From contig OY992837.1 of NCBI GenBank assembly GCA_963921425.1, forward strand, positions 3,879,896 through 3,943,895: a DNA stretch of 64,000 bases, given 5' to 3'. Source of the stretch: Dryas octopetala. Its lineage: Eukaryota > Streptophyta > Magnoliopsida > Rosales > Rosaceae. A model generated the notes under the pieces. That model had not been told where the DNA came from, ran no database searches, and saw only the letters and a program-made list of their open reading frames with translations. Shown piece by piece: positions 21,727 through 42,051 of the stretch (its first letter is position 1; every line of letters starts with the position of its first letter). The position numbers were made by a program, and so were the translations under genes.

Positions 21727-22629
21727 ATCCTAGGTTTGATGAATTCTAGACCTCAAAGTGTTACCAATTTACAATAGCTTATGTTAGCAGTACCCGTTTT
21801 CTTGTGTTCATTTGACATTTTCCGGGTTTGGCATTCTTGTTCTAATACCCTTGAGAATCTGAGATGGTTAAATCACATTCTATGATGGACTGCTCAAGTT
21901 TTGGCAAAGTTTTTTTCTTAAAAAAAAAAAAAATGATTAGGTAGTAACCGAAGTATGTATGGATGCTCAATTAGCATATGACTACCAGATTTTCAAATTG
22001 TCATTTCTCAGGTTGATTGCCTACAATTGAATTATTGTCCGATTTCTCTGTCAATGTGGTCCTTGTCAGCAAGAGCAACCCCATTGCCATTGGCCCCCTC
22101 CCGTAAGATTTGATTCCTTAATAATTCTGTCTATTCCAAGGTAAATACTGGAAAGGAAAATAAATAAAAATGTTGAACAGAAATTGTGTTTTAAAACCCG
22201 AAACCCTATGGAAGAAAATGAACAAATATAATCTTCCATTAATGTACCAAAAGACCATAAGGATCTTATTTCGTCTCAAATGAGATTCCAAAGGAAACAA
22301 TGTGTCAGAATCCTTGTGTCCATGTAAAAGCTGTCTGAATCAAAACTGCCTAAAGATGAAATTTTAGTGTCAAAGGGATAAAACACAATTCCTCATTGCT
22401 TTTCTGTAACATAATATTATTTTCTAATGTTTGTACAATAGACGAGTTCTGCTCACCGCGCAAAGGATGGTACATCCTCCTCTGAAACTCTACCTACAGC
22501 ATCTCTTCCACAAATTCTCAAGGTATGGGGTGCCAACTAATATGCTAGAGCATGGCTGTGCTTAACCCCTCACCACTATGCAAGCACACCTAAGAAATTA
22601 CATTGCATGAGCTGCAGCACCATCACATC
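21727..22629. other. Spacer between convergent RETICULATA-related and ZIP genes
   Basis: The two genes converge here, so the segment holds both 3' UTRs. No other gene or repeat is recognised apart from an A13 run near 21920. Confidence 0.5.
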
Positions 22630-25598
22630 TCATCTGACAGCCTCTGGTGCAGAATTGCAATAAGGTGTGTGCAAGCAAACCAACTTAGTGCAAGTCAAAC
22701 ACAGAGTTGCAAACCCCACCCCCATCAAAATCCCACAACTGCTTTTACGCATATCCAACCTTGCAGCTCTCTTTACTACATTTCCAAAACTTGGGAATAG
22801 TCCCCCACAAGCAAAAACCATCACATGGTCTAGACCGCTATAGTCAATTCCTGCGAGTATTGCTCCAATTGCAGATACTGGACCCATGAATCCAATTAGA
22901 GCAGCTGCTGCAAGGGACCCGTGCCAGTTATCAGTAGCCCCGAAGATGCAGCTAGCCACAGCTGCACCCCGAGGGAGTCCATGTAGGGAGACGGGAAGGA
23001 CCATGTGCCGACCAAGACCATAAGCTTTGGGTGCAGCAACCCCTAGTGCAAGACCTTCAGCCAAAGCATGAAGGGCAACTGCTCCACACGACAAGAATGA
23101 CTGGAGGGTGTGAACACTCACTGGAAAGCCTGTTACTGTGGGTAAGTTATTCCCTGAAAGTTTTTTGCGACCTGCAAGCTTCAAAATGCTAGAGCTCAAA
23201 ATATGGACAGATGCAGCTCCCATTGCAAGCAGAAACATAAGAGGAAGAAATCCCATCTTTGACGAAAAAAGTAGCTGCAATGGTCGCCAGGCACCAAGGA
23301 CAAAGGCAATGCCAGATGCTGCACCCATGAGAAAAGCATGCTGAAACTGGAAAGCAAGTGCAAATGCAACAAGAACAATGCCACCAAGCAATGGCCCAAG
23401 ACCGAAAAGTAATGAAACAAAGAAGCCAGAAGCATCCTCTGAGCTGCAACACAAAACATGTAAAATAAGAGCTTCCATGAAGAGAAGACATCAATCACAT
23501 TAAACAAATATCATAGACATGCATTGCCCTCAATATTTAAAAATAAAAAAATAAAAAAAGAGCTCACTTGTAGTCGTGGCTGAAATTCTGAAAAAAAGTG
23601 CTAAGAGCTTCCATGAATGCTACAGAGAGAGTAGCTGCTGATGCAACCTGTGATGGAGAGGCTTCCTACAACCAAAAGCCAAAAGAAACTAAATGCGTTA
23701 GAAATGGAAAGAATTTTACAGGTACTTAATAAATCTAAATTCAGGTCCCATATTATATTGGAAGTTCAATCTAACCCAAAAGGTTCTAAAAGCCTAGTGC
23801 AAAAAGTATAACCTTTTGAAGAAACAACAAAAATGAACAAGTCCCAAGAAGCAAGTTACCTTGAATGCATCAGGAAGCACCTCTGCAATAACCATCCAGA
23901 TCATACATCCAGCAGCAAAGCCCGTACAGAAAGGAAGGAACTTGCTAAACGCATCAGCGCATATGAATGAAGGAACTGCTACCAGGGGCTGCAACAATGA
24001 TATACGTAGAAGGCCGTTAAGTTAAAAAGGTCCGTTAAGTTAAAAAGGTCATATTGAAGATGTCAACCAGATTAGTAAAAGTCCTTTGGTGCTGTTGTGT
24101 GGCCCATAGGCCCAACACCCAACCCACCCCCCCCCCCCCAACCCTATTTATTAAAATACTGAACAAATATCCATCCATAACAACAAGTAACTCAAAATTT
24201 AATTTTCTGCATTCTTTCTTTTTTATACCTTTCAGTGAATGTAATTAGAAATCAAGATACAAGTCATTTAAGTCATATTATATACATGCATTTGAAATTT
24301 AACTTTGGCTTGGATTGGTTATCACATGAATTTTATCTCACAAATTACCTGTGGTAGTGACGTAATCACACTCCATAACATGGCATTCTGTGGAGAAACA
24401 CCCCTGGATGCAAGCATCATACTCACAGCTAACCCTTCTGGAATGTTGTGCACAGCAATAGCCAAAGTTACCAAAAGGCCCTGAGAGAAACCCTTTGAGC
24501 CAGCAAAGGAAACCCCAACACCAGAGCCCTCCCCAAATGAATGAAGAGTCATTATCCCAATCACAAGAACGACTTTAGTTGCATCTGCACCTTTAATGTC
24601 CAACATACTAACTTCTCCATATTGTTCAAGAAACTGAAACCAGATACATCCTAGCATTATGTATCAGAAGACACCACAACTAATACAGCTACATACAAGC
24701 AGATATATTTAAAAGAGAAATTGTACAAGGGAAATATCCTTGTTAGTTGACAAACTTATAGGAGTACCTAACTTGAAAAGTCGGGAAAATATCATATCAT
24801 TTTCAACATGCATGTCTTCTTTCATCAAAAGATAATACAGAATGAGTGACAAAGGCATGTTTATGGACTATGTTTGGACTAACTAGGCATATTTTGTTCA
24901 GGTTTCTTGATGTATCATATTTGGCACCCAAAAGTATTTTTTCTTTTTTCATAGATGTACTACAGGTTCAGAAAGTAATTTCGCATGTTAACAGTAAAAT
25001 AGAACAAATAAAGCACTCAGTAAAATGCAATGGAAATGTGAATTCTAAGAAGCAGGAATCAAATTTACAATAATATGAAGCGGAAACAAAAATTTACAAT
25101 AATGGGAAAGCTATAAAAAGACGAAATAAAATGAAAGGGCAAAGTCCATACCTTCTTGCAAAGCCAAATAAAAAGTCCCCCAGCTAAAATCCCAAAAACA
25201 ACCCAATTCCCAGCATCATGACCTTGCCCTTCCTGTATAAGATCAAAGCTCGCAGCCAACATCACACCAGCAGCCATTCCATTACATAATCCAGCCCATT
25301 GCGGATCTAGCTCCACAAAGAAGAATGGGACCGCACCTAAACCAGTGGCAGCAGCCATTGCCAGTGTAAATAATGCAACAGTAGAGACCGAGACTTTGCT
25401 GTTCATGCTCTTCATCTCACCCAGTCCATTATTTGAATCCTCGACACCAGTGCCATCAATAACATTACTTCTCACATTCTTGTGAGGAGCAGATATCAAC
25501 TTTTGTGAAACTTCATGTTCTAACTCAGCTATAGCATACCCAAAGAGAACTATGGAGAACAGTGAAAACAATAGAACTTTCCTAAATGTAAACTGCAT
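22630..25598 (-). CDS. ZIP-family metal transporter with two ZIP-like cores
   Basis: Five coding exons (25152-25598, 24349-24633, 23860-23988, 23568-23665, 22630-23443) join in frame to 590 aa. The start is the ATG at 25598, because a splice acceptor CTCAG lies only 5 bp upstream; an earlier ATG at 25619 is intronic. The protein has a signal peptide (MQFTFRKVLLFSLFSIVLFG), then about a dozen hydrophobic segments. ZIP metal-site motifs are HSFGEG (about 180) and HNIPEG (about 211). A second pair, HALAEG (about 445) and HGLPRG (about 474), lies in the C-terminal half. ZIP proteins carry Zn, Fe or Mn into the cytosol; the substrate cannot be read here. Context matches Arabidopsis At3g08650. Confidence 0.93.
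24014..24049. repeat. 18-bp tandem duplication in a ZIP-gene intron
   Basis: CCGTTAAGTTAAAAAGGT is present twice head to tail in intron 2. Confidence 0.85.
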
Positions 25599-25603
25599 TT
25601 TCA

Positions 25604-26520
25604 CTGAGACAGATATCACAAAAAGATCATAACTTCAACTTCAGAGTCTTGAGAGATGCGCACTATATTCTTCTCTTGGATGCAATCAGAAATACAGGGC
25701 TCTATCAAACCATCTAATGCCACTTTTCCATGATACTGTAACGATGACAAAGTCACCTTTGCTTGTTTGATGTGTGCCTAGTGGTCAAGTGTCAACCCTG
25801 CTGATTGCAAAAGGAATTTTAATAGGTATTACTACATTAGTATTGTAATATCACTTCCATATTCCACAGTCACAGACCACCCACACCTTTTTATAAGAAA
25901 TCATGTTGTAACACTATAGCTTTAAAAAAAACAAAACAAAACAAAAAACAAAAAAATTTGCCTAGGTTTCCAAAATCCGATTAATTTTAGGATTAAAGGA
26001 CGCATAAAAGAAGAATCCTGACCCATAAAAATTAGTAGAGTTAAGAACCAAAGAGCTCAATAAAAGATTCTGGTTTTGGGATCATCACAAGCTCATGAAA
26101 TATGCAAATTACCTAACTTTACAAACAATGTACTGTAATGTTGAAAGCTAATGTCAATGTCCTATGTAGAATTAACAATTCAAGCACTTTGTTCGGAATT
26201 AAAAGATTGAACGACCAAAACCCTTTTCCGACTATATTCTGACGATATTAAATAATCAAACAGAGCATTATTAATCAGCAAAAGATAATAACGAATTGAG
26301 AACCCTAAAATTTGAATTAAGAATCAGAGAGCATAGTATTGATCGATGAGATTAATAAAACCCTAAATTAACAACCGGATTAAGGAAACGAAAAATGAGA
26401 CGTACCAATAGAACAAAAGCGCCACAAGAGAAACGAGCGCGGGGAAGCTTGACTCAGACGTCAGTCAACCGAAATTCAGAATTCAGAAAGAGAAGGTTAC
26501 CGGGAATGAACCCGACTGCT
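25604..26520 (-). promoter_or_regulatory. 5' UTR intron and leader exon of the ZIP gene
   Basis: On the minus strand a leader rich in C/T ends at TTCTATTG|GTACGT (26406), and the acceptor CTGTCTCAG lies at 25604-25606, giving an intron of about 0.8 kb directly before the start codon. Leader introns in this position often raise expression in plants. The cap site is not defined. Confidence 0.55.
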
Positions 26521-26654
26521 GATTTTGGCCTTCCAAAAAATAAATAAATAAAATTCGATTTCAACTTAGGAGTAAAGTTGGGGACTTGGAACTTGGTGGG
26601 GTTTTATTAGCAAAAAGAAACGAGTGAAACTTACCTGCCCCCGTTTTAGGGGGA

Positions 26655-26736
26655 CAGGTGGTGTCACAAGAGAGAAAAAAGGGAGAAAGAGAGAGAGGGA
26701 AAGAGAGAGAGAGGAGAGAGATAGAGAGAGAGGGAT
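26655..26736. repeat. (GA)n-rich tract upstream of the ZIP gene
   Basis: Imperfect GAGA/GGGAGA runs about 150-250 bp upstream of the predicted ZIP-gene leader. Such tracts in plant promoters can bind BBR/BPC (GAGA-binding) factors. It may be only a microsatellite. Confidence 0.6.
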
Positions 26737-26739
26737 GCC

Positions 26740-27766
26740 AGCTGGTGAAACAGGGGGTGCAGGCAAGTTTTATTCAAAAGAAACAGATGTGGGACTTTAA
26801 TTTAATATTGTGGGTCACAAAAGTCAGCACGTTGTTTTTGGCCAAAACCAGCGACTAAAAATTACAGAAAAGACAAATGTATATCGAAGAAAATAAAAAA
26901 TAAAACAAGAAGGCCACTGATGACGTCATTTCTGCACTGTACTGTGGAGAAATTATTCGTTATACGCTTATACTCAGTAGCATAGGTTAAGTTAATAGTC
27001 TCCGCTTATATTATAACATGTGTTTCCACTTATATTATAATATGTGTATCAATTACATTACTTAATTGTATAAATGTTAGAGAAAATTAAAATATATTTT
27101 TTTGTCATCGTCAGTTTTTGATTAAACCCTTATGATTTTTGTAAAGATATACATAATTATTTTTTGATAAATTAGATAAAGATAATAGATGAATTTAGTA
27201 AGTATGTATGGTTATAATTTGTGAACAAATTTGGATTGAAAAATCTCCAACTCAAACTACAAAACATATTCATGGCCTAAAAAAAACTACAAAATTTAGG
27301 TAAAGTTACAGTTTCAAGGATTGTAATTTAATCTTAACGATGCATTTGAATGAGAAAATTTAAAACGGCTAAAAAATTTCAAAATGACAAAATCTTAATT
27401 GATGCGATTTAAAGTTCCAGACTTCATGAATTTTTTGTAAAACTCAGTATGCAGTGAAACGACCAGCATTCTTTTTGGTACAACAATATGATTACAGACG
27501 CTAATTTATGCATTAGTCATCCATCCTTGTGTTCTCTATATAGACAAAATCGGAGACAAAACTCCATTTTACATTCTGAAATTCGCACAAGGTGTTTGTT
27601 TTTTCTTTCCATATACAACTTTTGTGAGAAATTCTTATATACAAGTATACAAATTTCCTGTGTCACAAAACTGATCACAAGACTAGCATAGTAGCATGTG
27701 AGAGGTTGAAGGTCGAGAAAAAGATTATATACAATGGTTGTATACTTGTATACGACATCTTTTTCC
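26740..27766. other. Spacer between the ZIP gene promoter and the 3' end of the LRR kinase gene
   Basis: AT-rich, with no recognisable gene. The phrase CTTATATTATAA with TGTGT occurs twice near 27005-27050. The last few hundred bases are probably the 3' UTR of the LRR kinase gene. Confidence 0.45.
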
Positions 27767-34900
<7,134 letters not shown>

Positions 34901-35480
34901 TCTAACGCCCTACGGAAACAACCAAATGAGCAATCTCCAACAATTAAGCAATCCAGCATGTAATTGTGGGAGCTTCAAATTTGCATGACCAGCCTTCCCT
35001 TTGATTGTAAAGTGTAAATTTGCAATACACTTGGTTGCCCAAGTTCAATTTTGACTTGTTTTTTCATGAGAAGTAAAACTAGAACAGCATAGAAGAAAGA
35101 AAAAACGCGAAAAATTGAAAATCTCTGAAATTCTAAGACAGAATCAATCATACTTGGAAGTTGAGGATGGAGAAAATAGCTTGTTGAGGTAGTGGACTTG
35201 CAGAGTTGGTGTTGCGAAATCAAAGCTGAGTCAATAGGGAAAGTGGGGATGAACTCAGTGGCGAGTGCCCAGAGAAAAAGAAAAGGTACAACAAAATCAC
35301 TTTGATGGTGTGTATAAGTCAGGGCACTAACTACGGCGTTGTCGATCGTCATGTATGGTTGGGGTTGAGTTGGGTAAGGTTGATATTTTCGTTTTTTTTT
35401 TTAATCCGAGAGTGACAGACAGACGAAGAGACTAATGACATTTGGCGTTTTATTTGTCTCTTTTCAGCCTTCAGCTTTCA
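34901..35480 (-). promoter_or_regulatory. 5' leader and promoter region of the LRR kinase gene
   Basis: The acceptor TTTCCGTAG|GGCGTTAG lies 9 bp before the start codon, so the leader is spliced and its first exon lies upstream, probably within 35100-35360. A 125-residue open frame at 34975-35352 on this strand has no family features and is taken as leader or intron sequence. Confidence 0.4.
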
Positions 35481-37007
35481 ATTTTCTCGGCGTGAGTGTG
35501 AAATCCTAAAGAGCACGTTCGTTGACTCTTCTCTATGCGTACGTATCACCTCTCCTCAACTCCCGCGCAAAATCTTTTTTTAGGATTTCCACGCGACTTT
35601 TTTTTTAACTGCTCTGCGTGACCCGAATTATAACACGCCACGTAGTATATATATATGCATTATAAAAGGTATAAGACAATTTAATTTTAAAAATAAGTAT
35701 TAACTTATAATTTTAGTGGTAGAATTAGAAAGCCCCATTCCCACGTTACCTAACAGCGTCCCAGTGTGCAAATTGGCCAACGTCTTAACTGGAGCTTAAA
35801 ATTTCATTGTGACATTGATTATATATCTGGTTTTAGAACAACCCAATTGCTTACTTTGTGAAATTTATTAATAAAAAAGATGAAATGAATCTCTCTTTAT
35901 CAAAGATTAAAAGTCACGTAATATTGTTGGCCCCCACCAATCACAAAAGACAAAGGGCAGCCGCCCCCTCTCCAAAAATATCTTAGAAATTTGCCTATTG
36001 TCTTTTCTTCTCTCTTTTTTAAGGATAACAAAATGGCTAATGTCATATGCATTTCGATATGAAGATTGAAGACGATCCAAATTGTGCATTAATACATGCT
36101 GACATGAGGGCATCTGATATGTGCATTAATATAAAACCTCCCATGAAACTTTATCATTAAATAGTTTGTACACATCAGACTCATATGGTCTACTTTGTGC
36201 ATTAATACATGCTGACATGAGGGCATCTGATATGTGCATTAATATAAAACCTCCCATGAAACTTTATCATTAAATAGTTTGTACACATCAGACTCATATC
36301 GTCTACTTTGACATTTCACACCAACCCACAGCTTCTTGGGACATGGACCATCTGGACTATTCTGGAATTGTCGGATGAGAGATGTCAATTTTGTTTTTTA
36401 ATGACCTATATATAGACATGGCCAAAAAAAAGGACCTATATATAATATATAGCAATTGGAAGTTTGGAACTGAGTTTAATTGAAAAAAAAAAATTTAGAA
36501 CCCATTATTTTTAATGCTGTTCTTGTTTAAAATGAAGTGGGATCCACTATTAAAAATCTAAAAATAAAAGTTTGGTAGGAATGTAGGATGTTGGATTCAT
36601 CCTTTACTTTTATTTTCTGGGTATTAATTGGTAATTGGCTATCGATGGACACCATTTCCAATATACCATTACCACCATGTACTTCAGAAAGACAAGTCAA
36701 GCTAGATGATACCGCCATCTGTATTGCTCCTTGAGCCATATATCAAATAACCAAAATGATCTCATAAGTAGTAGACAAACTCAAGAGAAGAAGACTTCTT
36801 AAAATCATAATTTTTAACATTCATCATTCATGGTACATGCTAGATGATACACATTAATCACAAAAGCATTGTACAATATGTATGAAATCACAAATATGTA
36901 CCTAAGAGATTTACATACTCATCCACAACAGTCCCGAGTCTCAAAATTTGCAGTGCTAAACCATTGTAATAAAAGCACAAACAAACTTGACCTTCGCTAC
37001 GTGATAA
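35481..37007. other. Intergenic spacer with a tandem duplication
   Basis: AT-rich, with no gene recognised. It holds a 113-bp duplication (listed separately) and at its end the 3' UTR of the acetyltransferase gene. Confidence 0.5.
36082..36307. repeat. 113-bp tandem duplication, two copies
   Basis: The unit starting TTGTGCATTAATACATGCTG repeats at 36082 and 36195 with a 113-bp period. One difference (GGTC versus CGTC) is seen. The near-identity points to a recent duplication. It is non-coding. Confidence 0.92.
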
Positions 37008-39335
<2,328 letters not shown>

Positions 39336-39439
39336 TTTCGTTGTTGTTGTTGGTGTGGAGGTGGAGCTCTGTGTGTGTGACTGTCACTGTGGTGGTGTGG
39401 ACTCTGGATATTGGCCTCTAAAACCACACAGGGGAGACG

Positions 39440-42051
39440 CTACTTTGCTTTGCTACCAAAGCTTCTGACCTGATAGATTCGCTATGGCGCACGCGACTTT
39501 TTATGTTTCCGTCATTGCCCTGCCTCCACTGAAATATTACGTAAATGCCATATCACAGCTTTTTATCAAATTATATGCTTCTTTTTTGGGCTGCCTCATA
39601 ATTGGCTCTACTATTGGACTTGTGTACAAGATCCAAATTATCTCACTTAGCTTTGGGCCTAATATGGCTATGTATTGTCATATACTCATATGAGGGATTT
39701 TGTGGACCCAAACTTATTCTTTGAACACCCGTATCCCAAGTCTTTTATCCTAAACTTTCACTTTTGACCCTATAATTACAAAATTAACGTAAAATAATTT
39801 GAGGACGACCACCGATAGCCGGTGGCCCCTCACCCCTCACCCCTCACCCCACTCCCCTCTCTTCCATTCTTTTTTTTTTTTTTTTTCTCATTCTTATCTT
39901 CCCTCCCTCACAACGAATTATCAACTTTGTTCACCTAAATTATAATGCATAAGCATATCGATTATTGATAATGTCACTTGAGAACTAACATTAATATGCC
40001 ACAAAATGGACTGTGAAAGTAGCCTTCAAAGTAGTAGATGAATTGCGGATTGGATTGATTAGATTTGTTTGTGACTTTGTGTATGCATGGAGCACAAATT
40101 TATTATATTTTTTTGAATACACAGGTATGTTGATGATGACATACGAAGATTCCATCACAACGACAATGGTAGGGTTTGCAAACATATAGACAAAGGTGGA
40201 GTCACTAGTTGGCTAACCTGGGTTTTAGCCCATGTGGCCTACATATTTTTTTAGTAAATAATTCATAACTCCCTCTTTAAAACTTGATTAATTCAAAACC
40301 CCCATACTTAATGAAATTAATTCAAAACCTCATATTAGGGACTTAATCTCTCCCAAAATCTCCGGTTAACTAATACCCATCAAAGTTTGATCCCCATTTT
40401 TTTTTTAATATTCCACTTTTATCCATTTTTTTAATATTCTAATTTCATCATTTTATTGATTTCGTTCATTTATTTTTTTGTCATTCTTTTTTGCCGTTGT
40501 TTCTTTTCCAAATTTGTAAGGGTAAATCTCTATTTTTTTTTATTTAATCTCTTCCTAGGATATAGAATGAGTTTGATAAAGGCGTTATGTTAGTGTTTAG
40601 CTTTGAAATTTTGGGCGTTATGTTAGGATATTGAAACTTTTTATTGACTTTAAAAATGACCATTTTATTATGTGTATGAGGGTATAAAAGAAATTGTAAG
40701 TATTTGGGGTTGTGAAAGAGTTTCTATATGGGTGGGAGTTAAGGCAAATTTTTTAAGTGGTTAAAAAATTTAAAAATAATCACTATTTTTTTTTTCTCAT
40801 TTTCACTATGAATTTCTATTGGTACAAAAATCCTCAACTCATCTTAATTTCTATCTCCAGTCCACTTTAATTATTATCTTTAGCCCAATTTAACCTTCAT
40901 CTTAAGTCCATTTATGCTTTCTAATTTAGCCTATTATCTTAATTCTGAAAATTCAGCCACCAAACTTTAGATCCTGGCTCCACCCCTACATATAAATAAA
41001 TGAAAAATTTGTAATGCTATTCATTTTAATGCAAGCATATGGATGCCAATCTCTCCGAATAGTAGACCCATGAACCAACCAAAAATCTAATTACAATAAG
41101 CACTAAAAAGATAATTAATGTTCCTATTGCCCTATTGGTCTTTATAATTCGGTCAACAAAGATCCAGGGAAAGAAGGAATAATGGAATATGTCGGAGTAT
41201 CTATATTATAATTTTTAATCACGACAAACAAATAATTTAGTATGAAGAAAAAGAGAATGGAGCACGTATGCACTTCTTCTACCTTTTTTTTTTTTGGTCG
41301 GACTTCTACCTTCTCTCTAATAATAGTGTAATACCATCTTTATTGAGTTCCGTGTCACTTCTGTTCCATCAGTCCACGCTATACCCCTTTTTAAGTATGA
41401 TTTTTCTGGTCCTTTCTCTTTCATTACTTGCTCTAAATTAGAATTGTGTACTTCTTTCCCTTGGCCAAAAAAAAAAAAAGAATTGTATACTCTTCCAAAA
41501 AAGCATAAGAATAAAAATATATCTGTAAATAATGAATATACTGTTTTAATTCTGTTTATTTGAATTAATGCATGCAAGTGCAACAACCAATTACGTCCGT
41601 ACTACTGAGCTATCAACTTCAAAATCTCGAGTTTTTTTTATTTATTATTTTTTATACTTTTATTAATTATGTATTTTCTTCAGAATGGCGTGAGTTCTGA
41701 CACTGCATAGTCGCAATCAGACAAAGCATTTCTTTTTCTGTTTATTATCTACAAAATAATTAGAAAAAGATGGAAGGAACGCAATACAAGACAAAGGAAT
41801 GATGAAGATGCAAAAGCAAAAGGTGGGCTGCACAGCCAGCGAGAGCCTGTCCCCAGAAGTAAAGATAGGGTGCAATTGTGAATTGCTCAACACCAACGGG
41901 TCATTTGCGTAAAAAGAAAAAGAAAAAGAGAATGAGTTTTGATTCATATTCTCTCTCTCAGTCATGTTCATCATCATCATGATCCATAACACTGTTTGAG
42001 ATTCTGCTAGCTGGTGGTGGGTTTAGAGACTTTGAGAGAGAGTGTGTGTGA
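39440..42051. other. Intergenic region between divergent acetyltransferase and NPH3 genes
   Basis: AT-rich, with no gene recognised. It contains a CCCCTCACC repeat near 39826-39850, a T19 run, the hAT-like element described separately, and, at the right end, the NPH3-gene leader. Confidence 0.5.
40189..40987. mobile_element. Putative hAT-like non-autonomous DNA element (about 0.8 kb)
   Basis: Near the left end stands GGTGGAGTCA and near the right end TGGCTCCACC, inverted with one mismatch. ACATATA lies outside both ends (40182-40188 and 40988-40994); the 8th base differs (G/A). A 7-8 bp duplication fits hAT elements. The left terminus carries a few extra bases, so the exact ends are uncertain. 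No transposase frame is present. Confidence 0.45.

Noticed and set aside
25599..25619. Earlier in-frame ATG of the ZIP gene (MISVSVK)
   Set aside because: A good splice acceptor (CTCAG) lies between it and the next ATG, so those codons are intronic in the expected transcript.
34975..35352. 125-residue open frame upstream of the LRR kinase
   Set aside because: It lies in the spliced leader and promoter region and has no domain; the LRR kinase start is fixed by the signal peptide exon downstream.
36082..36307. CRISPR-like array
   Set aside because: Only two units of 113 bp without spacers, in a plant nuclear context; it is a simple tandem duplication.
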